This document shows, piece after piece, positions 1-8,874 of a DNA stretch of 64,000 nucleotides; position 1 is the stretch's first letter; each line of letters begins with the position of its first letter. The translations under genes were made by a program, and so were the position numbers. The notes beneath the pieces were generated by a model. The model searched no databases, was not told the origin of the DNA, and worked only from the letters and a program-made list of their open reading frames with translations. The stretch covers positions 481,967 to 545,966 of the forward strand of contig JAFLCB010000002.1 of assembly GCA_017302795.1 (NCBI GenBank). The letters are read 5' to 3'. Origin of the DNA: Deltaproteobacteria bacterium (GTDB taxonomy: Bacteria; Bdellovibrionota; Bdellovibrionia; Bdellovibrionales; JAMPXM01).

Positions 1-1587
1 ATGAAACTTTATGACCTCATTTGGAAGCGCACAATCGCAAGCCAAATGGTCAATGCTCGTCAGCGTCAGTTGTCGGTGAAGTTTGAAGTCGGCAAAGGTA
101 CGTTTTCTACTAGCGGGATGACCATTGAATTCCCTGGCTTCTTACGCGCCTACGTTGAAGGAAGCGACGACGAAACAGCGGCGCTAGAAGAAAAAGAAGT
201 TCGCTTGCCAGCAATGGCTAAAGGCGATGCGGTAAAGTGCGACACCATGCTCGCGCAAGATCACGAAACAAAACCGCCAGCGCGCTTCACGGAAGCAAGT
301 CTTGTTCAGACGATGGAACGCGAAGGTATTGGACGTCCGTCGACTTACGCCTCGATCATCGGGACAATTATCGATCGCGGTTATGTGCGAAAGGCCGGTA
401 ACGCGCTGGTTCCGACATTTACGGCGATGGTTGTCGCTAAACTACTGGGACAACATTTGCCGGAATTTGTGGACCTTCGATTCACCAGTGGTATGGAAGA
501 TTCGTTGGATGAAATCGCTCATGGCGATCTCGATTCGATCGAATATTTGAAAACGATTTATTTCGGCAAGGGATCGAAGTCCGCAGGGCTTAAATCGCTT
601 GTTGAGAAACAAGAAAAGGAAATAGATCCGGGTGAGGCGCGGTCTATTAGTCTAGAAGGCTTAAAGGGATTAAGTTTCCGCGTCGGTCGCTATGGAGCCT
701 ATGTTTGCCGCGAAACAAAGGAGGGTGAACAGTGCGCTTCGATTCCGGATGCGCAGGCACCTTCGGAAATCACCGCCGAGATTGTCAACAAGCTGATCGA
801 CCAAAAACTAAATGGTTCGGACGCTCTTGGTAAAGATCCCAAATCTGGAATGCCGATTTATGTATTGAGCGGTCGCTATGGACCTTATGTGCAGCTTGGT
901 GAATCGGAAGGCGAAGATGCGAAACCTAAACGCGTTTCGCTTCCGGCAGGCATGGAGCCTGAGCAAGTGACGATGGAAAAAGCCCTACAGCTTTTGGAAC
1001 TACCAAAGCTTTTGGGAAATCACCCAGGCACCGGCAAAGAAATCAAAGCGGGACTTGGTAGATTTGGCCCTTACATTGTTCACGACGGTGATTTTCGCTC
1101 GATTCCAAAAGGCGAGAGCCTGTTTGAAGTCGGCCTCGATCGTGCGTTGGAACTATTGCTCAAGCCAAAACAAGGTCGCGGTCGCGCGGCCGCTCTTCGC
1201 GAACTTGGTCCTTTGCCAGGACGAGAAGATAAGGTTCAGGTCTTCGCTGGCCGATACGGGCCCTATGTGAAGCTTGGCAAAGTGAATGCGTCACTTCCTG
1301 AAGGCATGAAGCCTGAGGACATTACACTTGAGCAAGCCCTCGATTTAATTCGAGCCCGCGGTGGTGATGACAGTCCCGCCGGCGCTGAAGCGCCCAAAAC
1401 CCCAGGTAAAGCTGGGAAGTCCAAATCAGGCGGAGTTGCAAAAAAAGCAGCTAGTAGCACTGGGGTAAAAAAGACGGCAGCTAAGAAATCGGCTCCGGTA
1501 AAAAAAGCGGGGACTGGCGTTTCCGTGGCAGTTGTGACCGCGGCGCCAAAGGCCGCCGCGAAGACTATCGTTCGCAAGTCCACATAG
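1..1587 (+). CDS. topA: DNA topoisomerase I, C-terminal part (5' end outside window)
   Basis: Type IA topoisomerase, which relaxes negatively supercoiled DNA. Only the last 528 codons are visible; the Toprim domain and the catalytic tyrosine segment lie before base 1, so the ATG at position 1 is an internal methionine. The family motif EREGIGRPSTYASII is at about residues 106-120 of the fragment. Four C-terminal repeat units follow, each carrying GRYG/GRFG-PY cores (about residues 228, 290, 352 and 416). The tail from about residue 465 is rich in Lys/Ala/Pro, as is common for non-specific DNA contact. The stop TAG at 1585 is followed by a repeat-rich gap and no obvious terminator. Confidence 0.95.
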   Translation: MKLYDLIWKRTIASQMVNARQRQLSVKFEVGKGTFSTSGMTIEFPGFLRAYVEGSDDETAALEEKEVRLPAMAKGDAVKCDTMLAQDHETKPPARFTEASLVQTMEREGIGRPSTYASIIGTIIDRGYVRKAGNALVPTFTAMVVAKLLGQHLPEFVDLRFTSGMEDSLDEIAHGDLDSIEYLKTIYFGKGSKSAGLKSLVEKQEKEIDPGEARSISLEGLKGLSFRVGRYGAYVCRETKEGEQCASIPDAQAPSEITAEIVNKLIDQKLNGSDALGKDPKSGMPIYVLSGRYGPYVQLGESEGEDAKPKRVSLPAGMEPEQVTMEKALQLLELPKLLGNHPGTGKEIKAGLGRFGPYIVHDGDFRSIPKGESLFEVGLDRALELLLKPKQGRGRAAALRELGPLPGREDKVQVFAGRYGPYVKLGKVNASLPEGMKPEDITLEQALDLIRARGGDDSPAGAEAPKTPGKAGKSKSGGVAKKAASSTGVKKTAAKKSAPVKKAGTGVSVAVVTAAPKAAAKTIVRKST

Positions 1588-1599
1588 GCGCGACGCCCC

Positions 1600-1671
1600 A
1601 TCTTTCGATGACACTGCATCGAACGAGGGCGAGAGCTTCGAAGGAGCGAGGCTCGCCCGAGACGCAGGCCC
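1600..1671 (+). repeat. Dispersed repeat, long form (copy 1)
   Basis: About 70 bp starting ATCTTTCGATG and ending GACGCAGGCC. The same sequence occurs on the opposite strand at 19363-19432 with only two or three differences. It begins with the hairpin unit that also makes up the 60-bp tandem array just downstream, and contains an extra GC-rich segment (1624-1663) that the array units lack. It starts 12 bases after the topA stop codon. Confidence 0.8.
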
Positions 1672-1703
1672 TTGGCGGGGCCCTCCTGTGGAGGGTCGCC
1701 AAG

Positions 1704-1956
1704 CCGTAGCGACATCGTCCGATCTTTCGATGCCACTGCATCGAAAGCAGCGCAGGCCGGTGGCCGTAGCGACATCATCCGATCTTTCGATGCCACTGCA
1801 TCGAAAGCAGCGCAGGCCGGTGGCCGTAGCGACATCATCCGATCTTTCGATGCCACTGCATCGAAAGCAGCGCAGGCCGGTGGCCGTAGCGACATCATCC
1901 GATCTTTCGATGCCACTGCATCGAAAGCAGCGCAGGCCGGTGGCCGTAGCGACATC
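1704..1956 (+). repeat. Tandem array of a 60-bp unit, about 4.2 copies
   Basis: Four consecutive 60-base periods are identical apart from one base in the first copy (GTCC versus ATCC at about 1717). Each unit holds a perfect hairpin CTTTCGATGC-CACT-GCATCGAAAG (at 1724, 1784, 1844 and 1904) followed by a GC-rich linker ending in GGCCGTAGCGACATC. All frames stay open through the array because 60 is a multiple of three and the unit lacks stops. I regard those open frames as artefacts. The stretch 1588-2005 otherwise holds no gene. Confidence 0.95.
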
Positions 1957-2005
1957 AAAAGACGCGGGTTGAAAACAGCCCGTGTTCGAGCTAGTTTCCG
2001 CCTCG

Positions 2006-3001
2006 ATGACGGACCGCAACGCTGGCGACGGCCAGGACAGTCAAAAGCCGAAATTCGATATTTTGCCCGCGAACCAAGGTTCTCGAGCAAGCGTCTGGAC
2101 GCCTCCGCCGCCCGAGCGAGGTCAACTCGAGCTTCCGATAGGCCGAGAAGTTGCACGCGACAGAAATGCAGATCGCGGTGGACGAAGCTTTTACTTTTTT
2201 GATTTTGACGACAACGTCGCCTTCCTCGCGACACCCATCATACTTTTTGAAAATGAAACGAAAAGAGAGCTGAAAGTTTCAAGCGGCGAGTACGCGCAGA
2301 TTCATCGCGCGCTTGGTAAACCCGGACCCTATCAGAATTATCACTTGATCAATGACGACCAAGTAGGATCGTTCCGATGTTTTCGCGACCGTGACATAAC
2401 ATTTCTGGATCGACTTTTGGGTCGTAAGCAAATGTTTGTTCAGGATTTGGCAGCAGCACTTGGTTTGCCAGATGTCGACTGGAAGGGGCCATCGTGGAGT
2501 TGCTTTTATCATGCAGCGTTGAATCGGCGGCCGATGAGTGTCATCACAGCTCGAGGTCATTCGCCAGAAACTATTCGCGAGGGCGTTAAGCTTTTTGTAG
2601 ATCGTCAATATCTGCCCCACGAGCCCAATTACCTCAGTATTTTTCCGGTAACCAATCCGACCGTTCGGAAGCAGCTTGGTTGTGATGACGGCTCGACCTC
2701 AGTCGCGGCTTTGAAGCGAGCAGCTATTCGAGAATCGGTCGAGCGAGCAGTTGGGGTTTACGGAAAAAGTGACTTCCATCGCTTTGGAATGTCAGATGAC
2801 GACCCGCATAATGTTGAGCTGATCACCGCGGAGATGAAGGATCTAAAGGCAAAGTATCCGTCGATGTCGTTTTTTGTGATCGAAACTCAAGCTGGACGTT
2901 TCGTGAAGTGGGAAGTTTACGCTGACCACACTGAGGCAACGGTTTGTTCAACGAATGCCGATTTCCAGTCTTTTGAGCAGCTGACGCTTCTGCCTCCATA
3001 G
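2006..3001 (+). CDS. Uncharacterised protein with HAD-like N-terminal motif
   Basis: About 331 residues if the ATG at 2006 is used; a GTG at 1982 in the same frame is an alternative, and neither has a clear ribosome binding site. The first 50 residues are polar and Pro-rich and probably disordered. The segment FYFFDFDDNVAFLATP (about residues 60-75) resembles the DxDx motif I of haloacid-dehalogenase phosphatases, and a later SVITARGHSPETI resembles the Ser/Thr motif II. I do not recognise the family beyond this. There is no signal peptide. It sits alone between topA and the S41 protease gene, with 79 bases to the latter. The phosphatase assignment is an inference. Confidence 0.7.
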   Translation: MTDRNAGDGQDSQKPKFDILPANQGSRASVWTPPPPERGQLELPIGREVARDRNADRGGRSFYFFDFDDNVAFLATPIILFENETKRELKVSSGEYAQIHRALGKPGPYQNYHLINDDQVGSFRCFRDRDITFLDRLLGRKQMFVQDLAAALGLPDVDWKGPSWSCFYHAALNRRPMSVITARGHSPETIREGVKLFVDRQYLPHEPNYLSIFPVTNPTVRKQLGCDDGSTSVAALKRAAIRESVERAVGVYGKSDFHRFGMSDDDPHNVELITAEMKDLKAKYPSMSFFVIETQAGRFVKWEVYADHTEATVCSTNADFQSFEQLTLLPP

Positions 3002-3080
3002 GTATAAAGTTATGGGACCTGGGTGCTTCGCGCGTTTTGCCTGGCCCCAATTCCTGCTTTGTCTTCTGAAAGGAAGCGTC

Positions 3081-5309
3081 ATGACGTCTAGCTCTCGGAT
3101 TCGATTTGTACTTTCCTCGTTAGCGGTTGCAGGTGTGGCCACTGGAATTGCGGTTTCTGTTTCAGGCGCGCAATCAGTTCCAAATTCAGTCGCTCAACTT
3201 TCCGAGATTTCTCGCCCGGGTGGAACTAAGTTAGTCTGCGAGAATGTCCGCCGAATTCAGGACAAATTTTTTGATCAGCACATCCTCTTTAAGAATCCAG
3301 ACGCAGAAATCGAAAAACGTGTTGTGGATCAATTCGTAAAGCGATTGGACGCCGCGAAACTTTATTTGCGTCAGCCCGATGTGGACCTCGTGAAAAAACA
3401 AATGAAGGGGCTCTTTAAGGCTCTCGAGAACGACAACTGTTCGGCGATCTTTGAAGCGTACTCGCTATTAGAGAAACGCGTCCAAGAACGTGTCGACTTC
3501 GCGAAAACTACGCTCAACGCAAAGGACTTTAAGTTTGATTCCAAGACGACTCTGACTTTGGATCCTGACGCACGCAAGTATCCAGCGACCGTAGTGGAAC
3601 AGAATGAATACCAAAAAAAATATCTACAGTTCCAACTTTCGAATCAGTTGGCGATAGGATTGAAGCAAGATGAAGCAGTTGCCCAGGTCATCCGGACTTA
3701 TGAACGAGGGATGAAGCGCATAGTGGAGCAAGACAAAGAGCTCCGTCTTGCGGACTATCTCGAGTCGTTTGGACGTGGACTTGATCCGCATACCTCTTAT
3801 TTCTCGAAAGACACATTAGAAGATTTTGAAGTTCAGATGTCGCTGTCGCTAGAGGGGATCGGCGCTTCGCTTTCTTCACAAGATGGTTTCACGGTCGTGG
3901 AACAGCTGCTTGACGGAGGAAGTGCGAAGGCGTCTGGGATCGTACAACCGCAAGACAAAATCGTCGCAGTTGGCCAGTTCAAACCAGATGGTGCGGAAGA
4001 CCAAATGGAAAATGTTGTTGAAATGGATTTGCGTGAGGTCGTGCGGCGAATTCGCGGACCGAAGGGAACAAAAGTTCGCCTGCAACTTCTTCGTCAAAAA
4101 ACGGACGGCTCGAAAGAACGTCTTTTAGTTACCCTCTCGCGAGACAAAATTAAGTTAGAAGAAGATGCGGCCCAGCTTTCAATGCAAACGCGTGAGGTTG
4201 ATGGCAAATCGGTTCCTATTGCAGTTTTAAATCTTCCTTCTTTTTACTCGGACGGTCGTCGCGGCGGGCGCTCGGCTGCTTCTGATATGAAGAAGCTTCT
4301 GGTCGAAGCGCGCGAAAAAGGCGCGAAAGGTTTAGTCTTGGATGTGTCTACCAACGGCGGTGGGTCTCTCGACGACGCAGTCAAAATCGCGGGACTCTTT
4401 TTCAAACAAGGAAATGTCGTAAAACAATCCAGTCGCGATGCTGATGGACCGGCGCTCACGCTGGCTGATCGAGATAGCACAGTGGACTGGAGCGGACCAC
4501 TAGTGGTTCTAACAAGTCGACTTTCCGCTTCGGCGAGTGAAATTGTCGCAGGAACACTGAAGGACTATAAACGCGCAGTGATCGTCGGCGCCGATCATAC
4601 TTTCGGTAAAGGAAGCGTGCAGTCTGTTCAAGAGCTTCCGCCTGGATTAGGCGCAGTGAAAACTACTGTTGGCTGGTTCTTTACGCCCGGAGGATTTTCG
4701 ACACAGTGGCGCGGGGTGGACTCGGACATTATATTTCCTAGCCCATTTTCTACCGATGAGATTGGCGAGAAGAGTTTGGATTACTCTCTGAAGCCCCAAA
4801 AGTTGGATGAGTTTCGTTCGAAGGAAGCGAAAGTTGCAACCGGGCCAGATGCTTGGGCCGAAGTTACTGATGGCGATTTGCAAAAACTGAAATCGCGATC
4901 GAATGTACGGATCGGGAAAAACCCGGAGTTTAAGAAGATCCAGGCGGAAATCAAAAAGGCGAAAGCGCGGGGAAAAGTCATCAAACTTGCCGAATCCTTA
5001 AAAGAGTCGAAGGAGCGCAAGGACGAAAATGATCAAAAGAAAAATTGGGGTAAAGACGAAAAAGTCGCCGAGTATCTTAAGCGAGCCGATCTCCAAGAAG
5101 CGCTCAACATTGCGGCAGAACTTTTTGCACTACAGAATCGCGTTCCGCTGAACAAAGTCATTATTCCTCCACCACCTCCGGCGACGAAGGTCGCGGCAGT
5201 GGCAGCGCCGAAGAAGGGCGAATCGGACCCGGCGTCGGCCACAAAGTCGGGCAACGAGCCCATGGGGACGATTAAACGCGATGAGGGTGCGGGGTCTGTT
5301 TCTCCTTAG
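3081..5309 (+). CDS. prc: Tail-specific (carboxy-terminal processing) serine protease, S41 family
   Basis: Periplasmic protease that degrades or trims proteins from their C-termini. With the ATG at 3081 (preceded by AAAGGAAG) it is 742 residues; a start at 3012 would put 23 unlikely residues before the signal sequence. An N-terminal hydrophobic segment with AxA-type end (about residues 10-32) is a signal peptide or anchor. The motif LDPHTSYFS precedes a PDZ domain (about 250-350). The protease core carries RLSASASE, with the expected nucleophile Ser at about 484, and TFGKGSVQ, with the general-base Lys at about 510. A Lys-rich C-terminal region matches the Prc/Tsp subfamily rather than short CtpA forms. 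A Pro-rich tail ends the protein. Confidence 0.93.
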   Translation: MTSSSRIRFVLSSLAVAGVATGIAVSVSGAQSVPNSVAQLSEISRPGGTKLVCENVRRIQDKFFDQHILFKNPDAEIEKRVVDQFVKRLDAAKLYLRQPDVDLVKKQMKGLFKALENDNCSAIFEAYSLLEKRVQERVDFAKTTLNAKDFKFDSKTTLTLDPDARKYPATVVEQNEYQKKYLQFQLSNQLAIGLKQDEAVAQVIRTYERGMKRIVEQDKELRLADYLESFGRGLDPHTSYFSKDTLEDFEVQMSLSLEGIGASLSSQDGFTVVEQLLDGGSAKASGIVQPQDKIVAVGQFKPDGAEDQMENVVEMDLREVVRRIRGPKGTKVRLQLLRQKTDGSKERLLVTLSRDKIKLEEDAAQLSMQTREVDGKSVPIAVLNLPSFYSDGRRGGRSAASDMKKLLVEAREKGAKGLVLDVSTNGGGSLDDAVKIAGLFFKQGNVVKQSSRDADGPALTLADRDSTVDWSGPLVVLTSRLSASASEIVAGTLKDYKRAVIVGADHTFGKGSVQSVQELPPGLGAVKTTVGWFFTPGGFSTQWRGVDSDIIFPSPFSTDEIGEKSLDYSLKPQKLDEFRSKEAKVATGPDAWAEVTDGDLQKLKSRSNVRIGKNPEFKKIQAEIKKAKARGKVIKLAESLKESKERKDENDQKKNWGKDEKVAEYLKRADLQEALNIAAELFALQNRVPLNKVIIPPPPPATKVAAVAAPKKGESDPASATKSGNEPMGTIKRDEGAGSVSP

Positions 5310-5347
5310 CCAAAGGCTTTCACAATAAGTCATAGTTAAACGAGGTA

Positions 5348-5378
5348 ACGGGCCCAACAGAAGGGGCCCGTCTTATTT
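5348..5378 (+). terminator. Rho-independent terminator after the S41 protease gene
   Basis: Perfect 8-bp stem ACGGGCCC / GGGCCCGT (5348-5355 with 5364-5371), 8-base loop, followed by CTTATTTT. It lies 38 bases after the protease stop and before the E1-alpha gene, so the two genes are separate transcription units. Confidence 0.85.
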
Positions 5379-5443
5379 TGACAATACCCTAGGTCTTCGT
5401 TAACCCATTTGGGTCTAAGATTCCGGTTTGGTTTGGAGGATTC

Positions 5444-6583
5444 ATGAGTCCGACTCCGTCGACAAAAAGTCTCAGTAAAAAAGCGAAAATGAAGGGTGCT
5501 ACCAAAGCTCCCGTAAAGGCGGCAGGCAAAGGTGCGGCCAAAAAGAGTGGTAAGACCGCCGCGGCAGGCAAAGATCGAGCCCTCGGGCTTTTGCCCAAAC
5601 AAGTGGTTTTGCAAATGCTAGATATGATGGTTAAGTCGCGCGTTCTTGAAGAGCGGCTCATCAAAGTCTATAAAACGGGCGATGCGTTTTTCTGGATCGG
5701 CGGCCCAGGAGAAGAGGCCTTCGGTGTGCCGCTCGGCCTGTTGGTTGATAAGGGTCAAGGCGTTAGCCATGACTACCTTCACCTGCACTACCGCGGTACT
5801 CCGACTCTGATCGCGATGGGCATGACGATGATCGATTCTATTCGATTGATTATGAATCGCTCCACGGATCGCAGTACGGGAGGGCGAAACTTTGCCAATC
5901 ACTATTGTTTCCCGGAATGGAACGTCGTCCCGGTTGGGTCCCCTATCGAAGTTCAATATGGAATGGCCGTAGGGACTGCTATGGCTCAGCGGCGGCGCAA
6001 AATGAAAAAAGAAGCTGCAGGAGTTTCAATTGTCACAGGCGGGGACGCAGGTTCTGCAGAAGGTGATTTTGCCTCTTGCCTAATCTGGTCGTCGCGACCA
6101 GGAAATGAATTGCCGATTTATATTACGGTCCAGAATAACAAGTGGGGAATCTCGACGAAGTTCGATGATCAACATGGCGAGAAGCAGGTCGCAGATCGTG
6201 GTAAGGCGTTCGGAATTCGTACGAACGTTGTGAATGGAAACGATCCCATTGAGTCGTATTTCGCGATCAGTCAGGATCTTGAGTATATCCGAAAGAACAC
6301 TAAGCCAGTTCTTACGGAATTTATGGTGTCTCGACTTTATGGTCATTCATCGGCCTCAGGAGCAAACCGCGAAGCGGGCGAGTGCCCGATCGATCTGTTT
6401 GAAAAGCGCCTGGTTGATTCAAAATATATCGCACCCGGTTTCGTGAAAGAGATGTGGGCGAAATACGATCTTGAATCGCGTGAAGCAGCAGAAATCGTTC
6501 GCGGTGAGCCAGTTCCATTGAAAGAAAGTATTTGGGACCATGTTTATCTTGGAAGTGAAAACGCTGACTGGAGGAAGTTCTAA
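5444..6583 (+). CDS. 2-oxoacid dehydrogenase E1 component, alpha subunit (branched-chain type)
   Basis: Thiamine-diphosphate-dependent decarboxylase subunit of a 2-oxoacid dehydrogenase complex; it pairs with the E1-beta encoded next. The ThDP/Mg motif GDAGSAEGDFASCL followed by the conserved QNNKWGIST is at about residues 200-240. The phosphorylation-loop-like RLYGHSSASGANRE is near residue 300. The overall pattern is closest to branched-chain oxoacid E1-alpha, but pyruvate as substrate cannot be excluded. The first ~45 residues are Lys/Ala-rich and histone-tail-like, an odd extension before the conserved fold. Start ATG has a good GGAGG site 5 bases upstream. No E2 or E3 genes lie nearby. 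The stop overlaps the next start (TAATG). Confidence 0.88.
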   Translation: MSPTPSTKSLSKKAKMKGATKAPVKAAGKGAAKKSGKTAAAGKDRALGLLPKQVVLQMLDMMVKSRVLEERLIKVYKTGDAFFWIGGPGEEAFGVPLGLLVDKGQGVSHDYLHLHYRGTPTLIAMGMTMIDSIRLIMNRSTDRSTGGRNFANHYCFPEWNVVPVGSPIEVQYGMAVGTAMAQRRRKMKKEAAGVSIVTGGDAGSAEGDFASCLIWSSRPGNELPIYITVQNNKWGISTKFDDQHGEKQVADRGKAFGIRTNVVNGNDPIESYFAISQDLEYIRKNTKPVLTEFMVSRLYGHSSASGANREAGECPIDLFEKRLVDSKYIAPGFVKEMWAKYDLESREAAEIVRGEPVPLKESIWDHVYLGSENADWRKF

Positions 6584-7638
6584 TGGCAAACATGGCACAA
6601 GCTATTCGAATGGCTCTTCATTTCGGTGAGAAGAAACTTGGCGTAACTGATATTTTTGGCGAAGACGTCGGGGCACCTCTCGGCGGTGTATTCACGGCAA
6701 CCCAGGGCTTAGAGACTGCTTGGAATTCGCCCCTTGATGAGCGCGGAATTATTTCCACAGCTATCGGTCTTGGTCTTGCGGGGGATCGCTGTGTCGCGGA
6801 GATTCAATTCTGCGATTACATTTTCAACACGATCGATTTACTAAAAATTGCGGGGAACACACTTTGGTGTTCAAACGGTCAGTACAATATACCGATTGTC
6901 GTGATGTCGCCAGTGGGTGCAGGTATTCGCGGATCTATCTATCATTCTCATTCGTTTGATGCATGGGCAACGCGCCTCCCGGGTTGGAAAGTAGTAATGC
7001 CGTCGACGCCGCTTGACGCCTATGGGCTGATGATTGCGGCGATCAAAGATCCAAACCCAGTCTTGTTCTTAAAGCCAAAATCTTTGATGCGAGTTCGGGG
7101 TGAAGAACTGATTCCAGGCGAGCCGTCAGATGAAAAGGAATTGAAGGCTATGATCGATGCGCCTATTGGTGATCGATCGAAGTGGAAGCCGCGTTGGCCG
7201 AAACTGGAAGAGTTTGAAATTCCCATCGGCAAGGGAAAGATCGTTCGTGAAGGGACTGATGTAACCATCGTTAGCTACGGTCGGACACTTCCATTGTGTG
7301 CGAAGGCTGCGGCTGACTATGCAGCTCGCGGTGTCTCGGTTGAAGTGATCGATCTTCGATCGCTTTACCCCTATGACTGGGGAATGATCCGAGACTCTGT
7401 ACGAAAGACGGGCCGCGTACTATTCGTCAACGAAGATACGGAAGTAACTAATTTTGGCGAACACTTGTCTTATCGTGTGACTCAAGAGTTGTTTTACGAA
7501 TTGTTGGCACGACCGCGCGTCTTGGCTGGAAAAAATCTTCCGGGCATAGGGCTTCATCCGAATTTGGAAGAGGCTTCGGTCCCGCACCTTGAAGATATCC
7601 ATCATGAAATTGAATCAATCATTTCGGAAGTACCATAA
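6583..7638 (+). CDS. 2-oxoacid dehydrogenase E1 component, beta subunit (branched-chain type)
   Basis: Partner of the preceding E1-alpha, translationally coupled through a one-base TAATG overlap. Typical beta-subunit features are visible: GEDVGAPLGGVF (about residues 26-37), EIQFCDYIF, a GIRGSIYHSHS loop and KVVMPSTPLDAYGLM, all closest to the 2-oxoisovalerate dehydrogenase beta family. The transketolase C-terminal domain follows (VTIVSYG, VEVIDLRSLYPYD). Length 351 is normal for the family (about 325-350). Its own stop again overlaps the next start (TAATG), so three genes form one coupled operon. Confidence 0.9.
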   Translation: MANMAQAIRMALHFGEKKLGVTDIFGEDVGAPLGGVFTATQGLETAWNSPLDERGIISTAIGLGLAGDRCVAEIQFCDYIFNTIDLLKIAGNTLWCSNGQYNIPIVVMSPVGAGIRGSIYHSHSFDAWATRLPGWKVVMPSTPLDAYGLMIAAIKDPNPVLFLKPKSLMRVRGEELIPGEPSDEKELKAMIDAPIGDRSKWKPRWPKLEEFEIPIGKGKIVREGTDVTIVSYGRTLPLCAKAAADYAARGVSVEVIDLRSLYPYDWGMIRDSVRKTGRVLFVNEDTEVTNFGEHLSYRVTQELFYELLARPRVLAGKNLPGIGLHPNLEEASVPHLEDIHHEIESIISEVP

Positions 7639-8453
7639 TGACTTCGAAGGCCAGCGCGTTGGAAAAGTTTGATCGCTATGAATACTACCGGCGGGCCGTG
7701 CAGTCGCCTGAAGTCGATGTTCGTTTTTTGCGCGATACCTTTCGGGAAATCACCAGCCGCGAGCCGGTAAGTCTTCGCGAAGATTTCTGTGGCACATTTG
7801 CCATTTCTTGCGAGTGGGCGAAACTTTCTCCGAAATTCCGGTCGTTTGGGGTCGACATCGACAACGAACCAATTCTTTACGGCCTGTCTCACAACTTGGT
7901 GAAGCTTCCGAAATCAGTTCGCGACCGTGTGAAAGTCCAGCAGGACAATGTTTTGAATCCAGGCTTACCCAAAGTCGATATTGTTTCGGCGATGAACTTC
8001 TCGCACTATGTTTTCAAAGATCGAAGCATGATGAAGTCCTACTTTCACAATGCGCACGCGACGTTGAATGTAGGCGGACTTTTTATCGTAGATTGTTTCG
8101 GCGGCCCGGCATGTCAAAAAGAAAGTCGTGAAGAGACTGATCACAAAGGTTTCACGTACATCTGGGAGCAGGTGTCTTATGATCCTTTAACGAACGAAGC
8201 ATTGTTTCACATTCATTTTAAAGTGAAGGAAACCAGCGGGCGAATGCGACGCCACAACCATGCGTTTACCTATGACTGGCGAATGTGGTCGATTCCAGAG
8301 CTTCGCGAGATGATGATGGAAACCGGATTCCGCAAAACCCACGTTTACTGGGAAGGCACCACTCGCAATGGCGAGGGTGACGGCATCTTTAGTCGGGTGG
8401 AGAGCGGCGAAGAGTGCGAAGCCTGGGTCGCCTACGTGGTTGGCGAGAAGTAA
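7638..8453 (+). CDS. Class I SAM-dependent methyltransferase
   Basis: 271 residues with a Rossmann-type methyltransferase core: the glycine-motif region is EDFCGTFAISCEWAK (about residues 48-62), followed by the acidic strand-2 end GVDIDNEP and a motif-IV-like VDIVSAMNFSHYVF. The substrate cannot be told from sequence. Its start overlaps the E1-beta stop by one base, so it is the third gene of the coupled operon. A functional link to branched-chain oxoacid metabolism is only suggested by this coupling. It ends 6 bases before a long palindrome. Confidence 0.8.
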   Translation: MTSKASALEKFDRYEYYRRAVQSPEVDVRFLRDTFREITSREPVSLREDFCGTFAISCEWAKLSPKFRSFGVDIDNEPILYGLSHNLVKLPKSVRDRVKVQQDNVLNPGLPKVDIVSAMNFSHYVFKDRSMMKSYFHNAHATLNVGGLFIVDCFGGPACQKESREETDHKGFTYIWEQVSYDPLTNEALFHIHFKVKETSGRMRRHNHAFTYDWRMWSIPELREMMMETGFRKTHVYWEGTTRNGEGDGIFSRVESGEECEAWVAYVVGEK

Positions 8454-8459
8454 CCGAAA

Positions 8460-8513
8460 GGTACCGCCTACATTTTGGTAGCGCAGTTGCGCTACCAAAA
8501 TGTAGGCGGTACC
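8460..8513. repeat. Gene-end palindrome (54 bp, perfect arms), family GGTACC[G/T]CCTAC
   Basis: 26-base arms at 8460-8485 and 8488-8513 are exact reverse complements with a 2-base centre (GT). The outer part is GGTACCGCCTAC and the inner part ATTTTGGTAGCGCA. It lies between two convergent genes and could act as a bidirectional terminator, although no T-run follows on either side. Further family members are at 14999, 15935, 49108, 54788, 61635 and 63463. Confidence 0.95.
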
Positions 8514-8519
8514 TGCGGG

Positions 8520-8810
8520 CTATCTTGATTCTAGAATGGCAAAAAATAGGCAGAGTGCCGCGATCCTCGGCAAGTATTTTGAGACGGCTGTAAGTCTGGG
8601 TGCTTCGTTGTACTTCGGTCGTGATTTGTACCAAAGTTCTAAACCGTAAATCGCTAACAATAGCACTCCGGCAAGGGTCCATATTCGCGGAGTTTTAACC
8701 CAGCCAGGTGCCTGACTTACGTATTCGTATAGAAGGTAAGTTCCACAGTAGAGGCCAAATGTAAGCAAAAATTGAGTTCCATTCTTAAGAACGAGAGAAA
8801 ATCGATTCAT
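8520..8810 (-). CDS. Small membrane protein of unknown function
   Basis: 96 residues with three predicted hydrophobic segments (about residues 8-28, 43-60 and 78-94) separated by short polar loops. No recognised family. It converges on the methyltransferase gene, from which the palindrome at 8460-8513 separates it. The coding pattern and membrane topology make it a plausible real gene, but homology is untested. Confidence 0.6.
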   Translation of the reverse strand: MNRFSLVLKNGTQFLLTFGLYCGTYLLYEYVSQAPGWVKTPRIWTLAGVLLLAIYGLELWYKSRPKYNEAPRLTAVSKYLPRIAALCLFFAILESR

Positions 8811-8874
8811 ATTATTTGTCGGCTTAACTTCTCAAAGTTTCAGACTCAATGGATGGTTTATTGACCTAGAATAG

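Noticed and set aside
1704..1956. CRISPR array
   Set aside because: The 60-base units are contiguous with no variable spacers, and no cas genes are nearby.
1672..2202. Long open frames on both strands through the 60-bp repeat tract (up to 323 codons on the minus strand)
   Set aside because: They exist only because the 60-base unit is a multiple of three and lacks stops; the products are low-complexity repeats, overlap topA or the HAD-like gene, and differ by frame.
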